This document shows positions 34,992-43,650 of a DNA stretch of 64,000 bases, piece after piece. Both the position numbers and the translations under genes were made by a program. The stretch lies in the NCBI GenBank assembly GCA_027310565.1, contig DAIDAP010000023.1, positions 1-64,000 on the forward strand, written 5' to 3'. Every line of letters starts with the position of its first letter. Positions within the stretch are counted from its first letter, which is position 1. The DNA is from Chloroflexota bacterium. Its GTDB lineage: Bacteria > Chloroflexota > Limnocylindria > P2-11E. The notes beneath the pieces are model-generated. The model was not told the origin of the DNA and made no database searches. It worked only from the letters and a program-made list of their open reading frames with translations.

Positions 34992-36592
34992 TCTCCGATG
35001 TAGTGCATCGCGTCGCGCAGGCCGAGGTCGGGGACGCCCTGCAGCGAGCTGCTGATGACGTCCACCTCCTGCGGATACCACAGGAAGAGGTACGGCTCGT
35101 TGTCGGCCATGTACGCCTGCAGCTCCTTGTACACGGTCTTGCGCTGCTCGAGGTTGGTCGCCGACTGGCCGCGCAGCAGGATGTCGTCGAGCTTCGCGTC
35201 CTTGTAGCCCGGGATGTTGTAGCCCTTGCCCGCGGCGCTCGACGCGTAGTACGGGAAGACGTCCGGGTCGCTCGGGTAGACCCACCAGTTCACCGTCGCG
35301 GTGTAGTCGCGCCGGACGACGACCTTCTGGATGTAGGCGTTCCACTCCATCGTGTTCAGGTCAGCGATGACGCCGATCTTCTTGAAGTTCTGCTGGATGA
35401 GCGCGTTCACCGGCTCGAGCGGGCCCTTCTGACCCACGTCCATGGTGAAGCGGAAGGGCTGACCGTCCTTCTGCAGCACGCCGTCGGATCCCGGTGTCCA
35501 TCCGGCCTGCGCGAGCAGCTGCTTGGCCTTGTCCGGGTCGTACGGGTAGCGCGATTCGAGCGAGGGATCGTAGTAGGCCTTGAGCGCCGGCGAGATCGCG
35601 CTGTTGGCGATCGACCCGTAGCCGTTCTCGACGGAGTCGATGATGGCCTTGCGGTCGATCGCGTAGACGAAGGCCTGCCGCACGCGGACGTCCGTGAAGC
35701 GCGGATCGGTCTGGTTCAGCGCGAGCCAGTAGTACTGGACGAGGGGCCGCGACGCGACGCGGAGGTTCGAGGCGCTCTTCACGCGATCGACGGAGGCCTT
35801 GTTGTCGAGGAGCATGATGCCGATGTCGCCCGACAGCGCCTGGGCGATCTGGGTGTTCGGGTCCGGGACGACCGAGAACACCACCCGGTCGAGGTACGGC
35901 TTCGGCCCGAAGTAGCTCTCGTTGCGCACCATCGACACGCTCTGGCCGGCCGTGTACTTCTCCACCTTGAAGGGGCCCGTGCTCACCGGCACGCCCTTGT
36001 TGAAGGACGTGTTCTTCAGCGGGTCGGCGGAGAGAACGTGCTTGGGCAGGATGCCGGCGTTGTACGCGAGGTACGCCGGGAGCGCCGCGAACGGCCGTGC
36101 GAGGTCGAAGCGCACGGTGCTCGGATCGATGACCGTGACGGACGTGAGCGCCGAGAAGTTCCCGGCGCCGTTCGCGCCGAGCGCCTTGTTCAGGACGACG
36201 TCGTTGAAGGTGAAGGCGACATCGTCGGCGCTGAACGCCTGACCGTCGCTCCACTTCACCCCGGCGCGGAGCTTGAAGGTCCACGACAGCCCGTCGGCCG
36301 ACGCGCTCCAGCTCTCGGCGAGATCGGGCGCGGGGGCGAGATCCTTCCCCGGCTTCGTGAGGCCGTCGAAGAGCACGCGGTTGGGGAAGACGGACTCGAC
36401 GAACGCATTCGGGCTCCACGGGTTGAGCGTCGGGTCCGCGACGATCGGGATGGTGAGGGTCCCGCCCGTCACCGGTGCCCCGGATGCCGCGGCCGACCCG
36501 CTCGGCGACGGTGCCGTGCTCGGCGCGGCACAGGCCGTCGCGACGAGCAGCGACGCGAGGATGGGCGCGAGGAGGCGAGCGATCGTGGCCAT
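34973..36592 (-). CDS. peptide ABC transporter solute-binding lipoprotein (family 5)
   Basis: Extracytoplasmic substrate receptor, 539 residues. Signal ending in VATAC (lipobox), Ser/Pro linker, then the SBP_bac_5 fold: LAESWSASADGLSWTFKLR in parts, GVKWSDGQAFSADDV, GTGPFK-like VSTGPFKVEKY and DVRVRQAFVYAIDRKAI. ATG 36592. Partner permeases lie at 30899-32667, on the same strand but beyond the inverted oxidoreductase. Substrate inferred as peptides from the neighbouring dipeptidase. Confidence 0.92.
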   Translation of the reverse strand: MATIARLLAPILASLLVATACAAPSTAPSPSGSAAASGAPVTGGTLTIPIVADPTLNPWSPNAFVESVFPNRVLFDGLTKPGKDLAPAPDLAESWSASADGLSWTFKLRAGVKWSDGQAFSADDVAFTFNDVVLNKALGANGAGNFSALTSVTVIDPSTVRFDLARPFAALPAYLAYNAGILPKHVLSADPLKNTSFNKGVPVSTGPFKVEKYTAGQSVSMVRNESYFGPKPYLDRVVFSVVPDPNTQIAQALSGDIGIMLLDNKASVDRVKSASNLRVASRPLVQYYWLALNQTDPRFTDVRVRQAFVYAIDRKAIIDSVENGYGSIANSAISPALKAYYDPSLESRYPYDPDKAKQLLAQAGWTPGSDGVLQKDGQPFRFTMDVGQKGPLEPVNALIQQNFKKIGVIADLNTMEWNAYIQKVVVRRDYTATVNWWVYPSDPDVFPYYASSAAGKGYNIPGYKDAKLDDILLRGQSATNLEQRKTVYKELQAYMADNEPYLFLWYPQEVDVISSSLQGVPDLGLRDAMHYIGEWWLKK

Positions 36593-36594
36593 GC

Positions 36595-36714
36595 CTAGCG
36601 TCCCCCAATCTGAAGGTCGGCGAGCTCCGTGCTCGCGTCGAGCTGTGGCGGTGTCCGGCGCGTGGGCGTGCTGAGCGTGAGACCGAGCGCGGTGCGGCGA
36701 AGGACCCTCGTCAT
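36595..36714 (-). CDS. 39-residue open frame coupled to the CapA gene
   Basis: ATG 36714 overlaps the CapA stop as ATGA and the TAG ends 2 bases before the binding-protein start. The product is basic in the first half (TRVLRRTALGLTLSTPTRR) and acidic later (DASTELADLQIGGR). I recognise no family. It could be a small peptide, a translational link, or chance. Its size and leader/core-like charge change recall peptide precursors, but no modifying enzyme lies nearby. Confidence 0.38.
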   Translation of the reverse strand: MTRVLRRTALGLTLSTPTRRTPPQLDASTELADLQIGGR

Positions 36715-37985
36715 CGGTGTGCCTCCTCGATGGTGATGTGCGCGATGGTCGCGTCGAGCTCCGGGTCATGGATGTGCGAGAGCGCCGGCGTATAGCCGCC
36801 TTCCCAGAGCGGCAGCGCCGGTCGCGTGAGCCGTTCGAGCACGCGCTCGCAGCGCGCCGCGTCCGGGATGCGAGGGTCGCCGTCCACCATCACCGTCGGG
36901 ACGAATCCCACACGCATGCCGGCATGCGCACCGCTGGGGGGATCGACCGTGAGGACGACGGACTCGAGCATCTCCTCCGCGCCGAACGGGTTGCGGAACG
37001 GTGCGAGGGGCCCCTCGAGCGAGAGCGTCTGCTCGGGCGGCTGCTGCGGAGCGTCCGGCGGAAGGGGAGCGCCGGGACCTTCGGCGAGGTGGCCCCAGCC
37101 GTGGAACACGTAGTTGCCGAGCGAGTACGCGATGAGGGCACCGCGGTATCGCTCGATCGGGTGCACCACGTGCGGGTGGTGGCCGACGACGACATCCGCG
37201 CCGGCGTCGACGAGCGCGTGCGCGAGCGGTCGCTGGTACTCGGCGAGGACGCCGTACGAGCGCGCCGCGAATCCGTGCGGGATGCCCCAGTGGAGCGCGA
37301 CGACGACGAGGCGCGCCTCCTCGCGCGCCGAACGCACCGCCTCGCACGCGGCCTCGACGTCGGCCTCGTACGCCGTCGTGTGCACGAAGGGCGCGCCACC
37401 CGGCTGCTCCGCCTGCAGCGCCGGATCGATCGCGATGCTCTGCCGCACGCGCACCGGTGCGACGCCGGGGCGATCCGCGGTCGCGGCGAATCCAGGCGGC
37501 AGCGCGGCGCACAAGCCGACGAAGGCGATCGCTCCGTGTGGTGTGCGCCGGACGACGGACCGCAGCGCGGCCGGCTGCGACGGCCCCGCGCCCACGGCGT
37601 CGAGCTTCGCCGCCGCGAGGACCTCGAGCGTCTCGGCGAGCCCATCGGCGCCGTAGTCGAGCGTGTGGTTGTTCGCCAGCGTCACGACGTCGAAGCCGAG
37701 GGCCTTCACGTCGGCGACGCGGTCCGGGTGCGCACGATGCGTCGCGGCCTTCTCGGCGCGCGCCCCGCGCGTGGTCAGCGGTGTCTCGAGGTTGCCGAAC
37801 GCGACGCAGGCGTCGCGCAGGAGCGCGCGCAGCCGCTCGTCGAACGCGGTCACCTCACGAAGCGGGGCGACGTCGCCGGACACGGCGAGCCACGGCGCGT
37901 CGCCGCGCTGCCGCGTCGTCGGTCGCGTCCATCCGTCGTGCGTCGTGTGGGCCTCCGGCATCACGCGCTCGTCGCGCCGTCCCAT
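36711..37985 (-). CDS. CapA-family metallophosphatase-like protein
   Basis: About 424 residues. The calcineurin-like CapA fold is seen as LAVSGDVAPL, AFGNLETPLTTRG, VVTLANNHTLDYGADGL, VVVALHWGIPHG and VVGHHPHVVHPIE. Members include the poly-gamma-glutamate capsule protein PgsA/CapA, but capB/capC-like genes are absent, so the substrate is unknown. ATG 37985 is 10 bases from a TATATT element; ATG 37961 is possible. No signal peptide. It precedes the 39-residue frame and the peptide-binding protein gene. Confidence 0.86.
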   Translation of the reverse strand: MGRRDERVMPEAHTTHDGWTRPTTRQRGDAPWLAVSGDVAPLREVTAFDERLRALLRDACVAFGNLETPLTTRGARAEKAATHRAHPDRVADVKALGFDVVTLANNHTLDYGADGLAETLEVLAAAKLDAVGAGPSQPAALRSVVRRTPHGAIAFVGLCAALPPGFAATADRPGVAPVRVRQSIAIDPALQAEQPGGAPFVHTTAYEADVEAACEAVRSAREEARLVVVALHWGIPHGFAARSYGVLAEYQRPLAHALVDAGADVVVGHHPHVVHPIERYRGALIAYSLGNYVFHGWGHLAEGPGAPLPPDAPQQPPEQTLSLEGPLAPFRNPFGAEEMLESVVLTVDPPSGAHAGMRVGFVPTVMVDGDPRIPDAARCERVLERLTRPALPLWEGGYTPALSHIHDPELDATIAHITIEEAHR

Positions 37986-37995
37986 GGAGGCGAAC

Positions 37996-38003
37996 AATAT
38001 ATT
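37996..38003. promoter_or_regulatory. AT-rich promoter core between capA and gntR genes
   Basis: The palindrome AATATATT is the most AT-rich spot in this region. On the minus strand TATATT ends 10 bases before the CapA ATG at 37985. On the plus strand it could serve the GntR gene. A GntR regulator could bind here. Confidence 0.5.
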
Positions 38004-38143
38004 ATTTTTGGGGCGGCCACGGATGAGACGGCGGCGCGCAGCCGACAATCGGGTTCAGGTGGAGAGAGCTGGGTAGCCAGGGAGCACCAACCAGAGCGCG
38101 CCGGGCCGGACCGGGCGACCATGCACCGGCGCCCGGCTCCCGG

Positions 38144-38848
38144 CTGACCAAGAGGGACCTCGTCGCCGCGGCGATCCGCCGCGAGATCATCGAGGGCCGG
38201 CTCGCGGCCGGTACGCGCCTGCGCCAGCACGAGGTCGCCGCGCGCCTGCGCGTCAGTCCGACGCCCGTGCGAGAAGCGTTCAGCGTGCTCGCGCTGGAGG
38301 GCCTCGTGCAGTGGGACGCGTATCGCGGCGTCACCGTGGCCCGCGACCCGCGGGTGCACCTCACCCTCGCGGACTTCTTCGAGCTCCGCGGCGCGCTGGA
38401 GGTGCTCGCGGTCCGGGTGGGTGCGCGCTCGCCCGACCCGGCCGTGCTGCGCAAGCTGGAGGAGGCGGAAGCCGAAGCGGCACGCGCGGAGCGGGCGGCG
38501 GACATGACGCGCTGGCCGCTCGCGAACTCTCGCTTCCACGCGCACCTCGTCGAGCTGGCGCGATCCGACTTCCTCACGCAGCTCGCGGGCATCCTGGTCC
38601 GCGCGTCGATGTTCTTCCCCAGCATCAAGAGCCTGCGGGTCCACGCCGCGCACGACGCGATCCTGAGGGCGCTCAGAGCGGGGGACGCCGACCTCGCGCT
38701 GCGGCTCGTGGCCGCCCACGCCAGGTCCAACGTCGTCACCGCCCGCCGGGAGGCGGCGACGCAGTCTCGTCTGAAGAACGGTGGTCGCGCGTCCGCCGGG
38801 GCGCCCAGGCGCCCGACCGCGGACACCGAGGCGAGCTCGATCGACTGA
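38144..38848 (+). CDS. GntR-family (FCD-type) transcriptional regulator, proposed CTG start
   Basis: About 234 residues. The winged helix begins LTKRDLVAAAIRREIIEG and continues AAGTRLRQHEVAARLRVSPTPVREA; the effector domain is all-helical FCD-like (FFELRGALEVLAVR, SRFHAHLVELA, HDAILRALRAGD). The only GTG in frame (38267) would begin in the recognition helix, so the gene must start earlier. CTG 38144 gives the family N-terminus; CTG 38069, preceded by GGAGAGAG, is an alternative. It is divergent from capA and the peptide-uptake genes, which it may control. Confidence 0.8.
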   Translation: MTKRDLVAAAIRREIIEGRLAAGTRLRQHEVAARLRVSPTPVREAFSVLALEGLVQWDAYRGVTVARDPRVHLTLADFFELRGALEVLAVRVGARSPDPAVLRKLEEAEAEAARAERAADMTRWPLANSRFHAHLVELARSDFLTQLAGILVRASMFFPSIKSLRVHAAHDAILRALRAGDADLALRLVAAHARSNVVTARREAATQSRLKNGGRASAGAPRRPTADTEASSID

Positions 38849-38960
38849 GCCCGCCGGCCGCCCGGCTTCACCGGCCGCCGCGCTCCCAGCCACGACACAA
38901 CTTCTAGACGCCGCGTACGACTTCGGGCACCGAAGGTGGACGACGAGCGTCATCACGAGC

Positions 38961-39542
38961 GTGATCCTTCGAGCGGTGTGGCTCCGCGCCGCGTTCCCGA
39001 TCCTCGCGCTCGCGCCGGCGCTCCTCGCGCTCGGCGCGCTCGGCATCGCCGCCCCCACTCCCTCCTCGCCGCCGGCGCCGGCGACGCCGCCTTCCTCGGC
39101 GCCGCCGGATGCCGGCCTCCTCGAGCGTCTCGCGCTGGCGCTGCTCGGCGGCGTGCCGCAGGCGCCGGGCGCGACGACGAGGCTCCTCGTCGGGAAGCTC
39201 CCGGACGACGTGGGGCTCACGCTGCCGTTGCCGGACGGCGCCCTCGTCGTCGGCACGCTCGAGCGCCGCGTCGCCGACGGGTTCGGCGACGAGACCGACG
39301 TCATCCTCGACGCGCCGGGCGCGCCGGTGGACGTCCTCGCGCTCCTCCGCCGCGAGCTGCTCGGGCTCGGCTGGCGCGAGCCGGCGGTGAGCGACCGATC
39401 GAGCGCTTCGCTCGGCCTCTGCCGCGACGCGAGCCCGACGCGCCTGGTGATGGGCGTCGGCGCCCGCGCCGACGGGCGGAGCGACGTCCGCCTTCAGCTC
39501 TTCGACAGCGTCGAGCCCTGCCCGGAGCCGGCCACGCGCTGA
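38961..39542 (+). CDS. hypothetical exported protein
   Basis: 193 residues. Hydrophobic N-terminus (AAFPILALAPALLALGALGIA), a Pro/Ser/Ala linker, then a globular part with LERLALALLGGVPQ, TRLLVGKLPDDVGL, TDVILDAPG and a C-terminal cysteine pair (GLCRDA and EPCPEP) that could form a disulfide. No family recognised. GTG 38961 has GAAGGTGGA some 20 bases upstream. It may be co-transcribed with the regulator 44 bases downstream. Confidence 0.65.
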   Translation: MILRAVWLRAAFPILALAPALLALGALGIAAPTPSSPPAPATPPSSAPPDAGLLERLALALLGGVPQAPGATTRLLVGKLPDDVGLTLPLPDGALVVGTLERRVADGFGDETDVILDAPGAPVDVLALLRRELLGLGWREPAVSDRSSASLGLCRDASPTRLVMGVGARADGRSDVRLQLFDSVEPCPEPATR

Positions 39543-39586
39543 CCTTCGTGCGGAACCCAACTGCTAGTCGTGGCGTAATACCGGAC

Positions 39587-41092
39587 GTGGACTCCCTGCG
39601 CGCGCGGGCGCTCGCGCCGCTGTCGCGCGCCGACGCCGAGCGCCTCCTGCCCCGGCTCGGCTCCGGCCGGCAGACCCTCGAGCGCCGCGTCCTCCGCGCG
39701 CGCTGCCTCAAGGCGCTCGAGTCGTTCGAGCTGGCGTGGGCCGAGCTCAGCGCGGCGCTGTCCCAGGTCCGCGACCCGCTCCTCGCCGCGCGCGTCGCGG
39801 TCGACCTCGTCCACCTCTCCTACTACCTCGTGCGGCGCGACGAGCTCCGCCGCCTCGAGGAGATCGCGCGCCGCGGGGCCCCGGCCGACCCGCTCATCCT
39901 CGCCGAACTCCACCTGGGCCTCTCGATCGTGAACACCGCGGCGAACGAGGTGCGGCAGGCGCTCGCCGACGCGCGCCGCGCCGAGGACGCGCTCGCCGCC
40001 GCGCCGCGGCTCCGCGGCCGCGACCTCGTCGCGACGCGGGTGCAGCGCCAGCTCGCCCACCTCCTCTCGCACTCCGCCGACTACCTCGGGGCGCGCGCGG
40101 CGGCCGACGCGACGGTCCGTCACGCGGCGCGCGTCGGTGATCCCGCCGAGATCGCCTGGGCGGCGTACACGACCGGATTCGCCGACTGGTTCGCCGGCCG
40201 CCTCGACCGCGCCATCGACGCCTTCACCCGCGCCGAGGAAGGGCTGCGGCAGTACGGGTCGTCGGTGTGGCGGCACACGCTCCTCTGCCTGGCACGCGCC
40301 AGGCTCGAGCGCGGCGAGCTCACCGAGGGCGAGCGGCTCGCGCGGCAGAGCGGCACGGGCGCGCCCGAGGACCACGGCCACATCGCGCTGCTGCGCGGCG
40401 AGGGCGAGGTCGCGCACCTCATCCTCACCCGCGCGCCCAAGGGCATGACCGAGGACGAGCAGTTCCGCGACTTCGTCCGCGCGATCGTCCGCGCGCAGCG
40501 CGGGGACGCGCGCGGCGGCGTGCGCATGCTGGAGGAGGCGAGCCGCGAGTTCGAGTCGCGCGGCATGGACCACTGGGCGATCGGCGCGGCCGTGCACGCG
40601 GCGTTCTGGCGCGAGACCATCGTGCGCGGCGGCGGCGCGGCGCGCGGCGCCGCGCTCCTGCGCGACATCGGGACCCGCGGCGGCGAGGGCTTCGCCTACT
40701 ACCTGCCCGAGGTCGCGGTGTGGCTCGGCCGCGCCGGCGAGCGCGACGAGCACGCTCGCTCGCTCGGTCGCGCGATCCGGGCCCGCGGCGAGGCCGCGCA
40801 GCGCCGGGCGCGGGACGACAGCGGCGAGGGCGCCGGCGCATCCGCGCTGGACGAGGCGACGTTCGGCCTGCGCGCCATCGGCATGACCTGGCGCGAGATC
40901 GGCGTCCTCCGCGAGATGGAGCGCCTGTCGCGCGACGGGACGCGGCTCGACCGCGACGCGCTCGCCGGGCGCCTGGCGGTGTCGCCGAACACGCTGCGCG
41001 TCCACCTCACGCGCATCCGCGCGAAGCTCGACGTGACCGACCGCCGCGGCGACGACGTGCTGCTCGAGGCCGCGCTCGGCCGGCGGGGCTGA
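39587..41092 (+). CDS. TPR-containing regulator with C-terminal HTH
   Basis: 501 residues, almost all helical TPR-like repeats from about 20 to 430 (for example FELAWAELSAALSQV, IAWAAYTTGFADWFAGRL). The last 60 residues contain DRDALAGRLAVSPNTLRVHLTRIRAKL in pieces, a helix-turn-helix of the LuxR/OmpR C-terminal kind. No ATPase (STAND) motif is present, so it is not a typical MalT-type protein. GTG 39587 chosen; GTG 39548 is possible. Target unknown. Confidence 0.72.
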   Translation: MDSLRARALAPLSRADAERLLPRLGSGRQTLERRVLRARCLKALESFELAWAELSAALSQVRDPLLAARVAVDLVHLSYYLVRRDELRRLEEIARRGAPADPLILAELHLGLSIVNTAANEVRQALADARRAEDALAAAPRLRGRDLVATRVQRQLAHLLSHSADYLGARAAADATVRHAARVGDPAEIAWAAYTTGFADWFAGRLDRAIDAFTRAEEGLRQYGSSVWRHTLLCLARARLERGELTEGERLARQSGTGAPEDHGHIALLRGEGEVAHLILTRAPKGMTEDEQFRDFVRAIVRAQRGDARGGVRMLEEASREFESRGMDHWAIGAAVHAAFWRETIVRGGGAARGAALLRDIGTRGGEGFAYYLPEVAVWLGRAGERDEHARSLGRAIRARGEAAQRRARDDSGEGAGASALDEATFGLRAIGMTWREIGVLREMERLSRDGTRLDRDALAGRLAVSPNTLRVHLTRIRAKLDVTDRRGDDVLLEAALGRRG

Positions 41093-41104
41093 GCCGGGTC
41101 GGCG

Positions 41105-41308
41105 TCAGGTCGGCGCGACACGCTCCACGCCCGCGATGGCGTCGAAGCTCGTGTCGAACCTCGCGATCCGCCTCACGTCCCGGTTCAGCATGACGGCGAC
41201 GTGCACGGCGGCCCGCATGCGCTCGAGGAACCGGCGCGCCGGCTCGCGGTTCGGGTGCGGTCGGCCGGCGACGTACATCGGGATGTTCGAATCGACGAAG
41301 ACCCTCAC
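41105..41308 (-). pseudogene. PIN-domain (VapC-like) toxin with internal deletion
   Basis: 67 residues, about half of a normal PIN toxin. The N-terminal strand FVDSNIPMYVAGRPHPNREPA in parts and the C-terminal part AVMLNRDVRRIARFDTSFD look like the two ends of one PIN protein, joined in frame after FLERMRAAV. The central 60-65 residues, including two acidic metal ligands and the helix that normally precedes DALHAAVM, are missing. Nuclease activity is therefore unlikely. GTG 41308 overlaps the antitoxin-like gene as GTGA. Confidence 0.68.
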
Positions 41309-41478
41309 GACCGCCCGGCCTCGATCTCGGCGAGCATCCGCCCGATGTCGCCCGTCGGCGCGCCGAGACGCGCCAGCTGCCCGAGCGGATCGGCGGCGCG
41401 CCCGGCCTGGAGCTCGCGCTCGATCGCGCGGCGCACCCACTCGCCCTGGAGACCCCGCTGAGCTCCTCCGCGCGTCAG
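41305..41478 (-). pseudogene. VapB-like antitoxin remnant, CTG start overlapping the nuclease stop
   Basis: 57 residues ending DPLGQLARLGAPTGDIGRMLAEIEAG, the C-terminal toxin-binding pattern of VapB-type antitoxins, after a helix EWVRRAIERELQ. The N-terminal ribbon strand of the DNA-binding fold is missing and replaced by LTRGGAQRGLQG. The only upstream start is CTG 41478, overlapping the nuclease stop as CTGA; GTG 41433 lies within the helix. It is coupled to the truncated PIN gene. Probably a decayed pair. Confidence 0.6.
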
Positions 41479-43031
41479 GCCAGCTCCACCGTCTCCCGCC
41501 ACGCCGGCACCCGCGTCGCGAACCCGAGGGCGCGCACCTTCGGCTCGAGCGCGGCCTCGGCCTTGGGATCGCCGTGGACGATGAACACGGTCCGCGGGAA
41601 GCCGGCGTCGCCCGGCCGCTTCCCGGCCGCGAAGGCGCCGATCCACGCGAGCAGCTCCGGCTCGTCGGCGTGCGCCGAGAAGCCGCTGATCGAGCGGATG
41701 CGGCAGCGCACCTCGCGCATCTCGCCGTCGACGCGCACCCGCGTGGCGCCCTCCTGCAGGTGCGCGCCGAGCGTGCCTTTGCCCTGATAGCCGACGAAGA
41801 GGATCGTCGCGTCGGGATCGCCGATGAGGTCGCGCACGTGGTAGAGCACGCGCCCGCCGGTGAGCATCCCGTTCGACGCGACGACCATGTAGGGCCGCGG
41901 TGCGGTGCGTATGCGCTTGCTCGCCTCGACGTCGTTCGCCACCTGCGCGCCGGGGTAGTCGAGCGGATCGTCCCGGCGCGCGAGGAGCGCGCGGGTCTCG
42001 TCGTCGAAGTACTCCGCGTGCCGGCGGTAGATCTCGGTGGCCGTCGAGGCCATCGGGGAGTCGAGGTAGAGCGGCAGCCGCGGGATCTTCCCCGCGGCGA
42101 GGAGGCGGTCGAGCTCGAAGACGACCTCCTGGGTGCGCCCGATCGCGAACGACGGCACGAGCAGGACGCCCTTGGCCTCCGCGACGAGCCGCACGGTCTC
42201 GGCGAGGACGCGCAGCGCCTCGGCCCCGGGCTCGTGCTCGCGCCCTCCGTACGTCGACTCCATGAGCACGTAGTCGGCGGCGTCGAGCCGGGTCGGGTCG
42301 CGGATGATCGGCGTGCCGGTGCGGCCGATGTCGCCGGAGAACACGATCACGCGCTCCGCTCCGCCGTCGGCCACGCCCATGCGGATCGTCGCCGAGCCGA
42401 GGATGTGGCCCGCGTCGTGGAGGGTCGCCCGCACGCCGGGCGCGACCTCGACCTCGGCCCCGTACGCGAGCGGACGGAACCGACGCATCGCCGCGACGAC
42501 GTCCCCCGTCTCGTAGAGCGGTCCCTCGAGCGCGCAGTCCATGCATGGCAGCTGCTCGCGCAGGAGCACCTCGGGGTCGCGCACCTCGGACGTCCCCTCC
42601 GGCGCGCCGGCGGCCTCGGCGAGCGCGACGGCGAGCGCGTGCTCGTCGCGGTGCTGCTCGCGCGCCGCGCGGTCGGGATGACGGCGCTCGAGGCGCTCGT
42701 CGCGACGCGAGAACTCCTCCTGCAGCTTCGCGGAGTCGAGCAGGACGAGGGACGCGAGCTCGCGCGTTCCCGCCGTCGCGAAGACCGGGCCGGCGAACCC
42801 GCCCTTCGTGAGGAGCGGGATGAGGCCGCAGTGGTCGAGGTGGGCGTGCGTCAGGAGGAGCGCGTCGATCTCCCGCGGATCGAACGCGAACGGCACGCGG
42901 CTGCGTATCGCCTCGTGGGGGCTCCCCTGGAACATGCCGCAGTCGACGAGCACCTTCGCGCGCGACGTCTCGACCAGGAACTGCGAGCCGGTGACCGTAG
43001 TGGCCGCCCCGAGGAAGTGCAGCCGCGCCAT
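41475..43031 (-). CDS. beta-CASP metallo-beta-lactamase nuclease (CPSF/Ysh1-like)
   Basis: Predicted RNase of the COG1236 group, 518 residues. Motif 2 THAHLDHCG, motif 3 in HDAGHILGSA, motif 4 FSGDIGR, the beta-CASP insert (MESTYGGREHEP, VVASNGMLTGGR) and the C-terminal FSAHAD are all present, so it should be active. An insert of about 70 residues (85-175) in the MBL domain is rich in Arg, Glu and Ala. ATG 43031 is divergent from the GNAT gene, with only 20 bases between the starts. Confidence 0.9.
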   Translation of the reverse strand: MARLHFLGAATTVTGSQFLVETSRAKVLVDCGMFQGSPHEAIRSRVPFAFDPREIDALLLTHAHLDHCGLIPLLTKGGFAGPVFATAGTRELASLVLLDSAKLQEEFSRRDERLERRHPDRAAREQHRDEHALAVALAEAAGAPEGTSEVRDPEVLLREQLPCMDCALEGPLYETGDVVAAMRRFRPLAYGAEVEVAPGVRATLHDAGHILGSATIRMGVADGGAERVIVFSGDIGRTGTPIIRDPTRLDAADYVLMESTYGGREHEPGAEALRVLAETVRLVAEAKGVLLVPSFAIGRTQEVVFELDRLLAAGKIPRLPLYLDSPMASTATEIYRRHAEYFDDETRALLARRDDPLDYPGAQVANDVEASKRIRTAPRPYMVVASNGMLTGGRVLYHVRDLIGDPDATILFVGYQGKGTLGAHLQEGATRVRVDGEMREVRCRIRSISGFSAHADEPELLAWIGAFAAGKRPGDAGFPRTVFIVHGDPKAEAALEPKVRALGFATRVPAWRETVELA

Positions 43032-43037
43032 CGAGCG

Positions 43038-43043
43038 TATTCT
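43038..43043 (+). promoter_or_regulatory. -10-like TATTCT, probable leaderless start of GNAT gene
   Basis: TATTCT ends 8 bases before ATG 43052, inside a 20-base divergent gap, so there is no room for a normal leader with a Shine-Dalgarno site. Confidence 0.55.
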
Positions 43044-43051
43044 GCGTCCCC

Positions 43052-43591
43052 ATGTTCGGGCCCGTGCTGCGCGGCGACAAGGTGACGCTGCGGCCCGCCG
43101 ACGACGCCGACCCGCCGCGGTTCGTGCCGTGGTTCGCGGACATGGAGGTCACGCGGTACCTCGGTCGCCGGTCCGCGGTCGCGCTCTACCAGGAGGTGGA
43201 GTACTTCAGGAAGGCCGGCGAGTCGAAGGACGACGTCGTGTGGATCATCGAGGCCGAGGGCGAAGCGATCGGCGCCACCGGCATCCACCGGATCGACTGG
43301 GTGAGCGCGCACGGCACGACCGGGATCGTCATCGGCCGGCCCGACGCGTGGGGCAAGGGGTACGCGAGCGAGGCGATGGCGCTGCGCACCCGCTACGCCT
43401 TCCGCGAGCTCAACCTGCGCAAGCTCGTGACCGAGGTGTTCGCCGAGAACGTCGCGAGCCGCAGGGCGCTCGAGAAGACCGGCTACCGCACCGTCGGCAT
43501 CCGCCGCGAGCACTTCTGGAGCGGCGGCGCGTGGCACGACGTGTGGCTCGGCGAGGTCCTGCGCTCGGAGTGGGAGGAGCGGAGCGGCTGA
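43052..43591 (+). CDS. GNAT-family N-acetyltransferase (RimJ/RimL type)
   Basis: 179 residues. It begins LRGDKVTLRPADDADPPRFVPWF, the RimJ/RimL layout; the acetyl-CoA loop is seen as GKGYASEAM and the C-terminal ENVASRRALEKTGYRTVGIRRE in parts. The target may be a protein N-terminus or a small amine; it cannot be told from sequence. A single gene with its own promoter. Confidence 0.9.
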   Translation: MFGPVLRGDKVTLRPADDADPPRFVPWFADMEVTRYLGRRSAVALYQEVEYFRKAGESKDDVVWIIEAEGEAIGATGIHRIDWVSAHGTTGIVIGRPDAWGKGYASEAMALRTRYAFRELNLRKLVTEVFAENVASRRALEKTGYRTVGIRREHFWSGGAWHDVWLGEVLRSEWEERSG

Positions 43592-43650
43592 GACCGGTTC
43601 GCGACCGGGTGAGTCCGCGGCGCTCTGCTAGCCTTCCTCCGGGCGGGAAG

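Noticed and set aside
30899-36592. Nickel transporter
   Set aside because: Permeases and binding protein could match nickel or peptide systems, but the adjacent M19 dipeptidase favours peptides.
36595-36714. Lasso or other RiPP precursor
   Set aside because: No modifying enzyme, leader-binding protein or dedicated protease of a RiPP pathway lies nearby.
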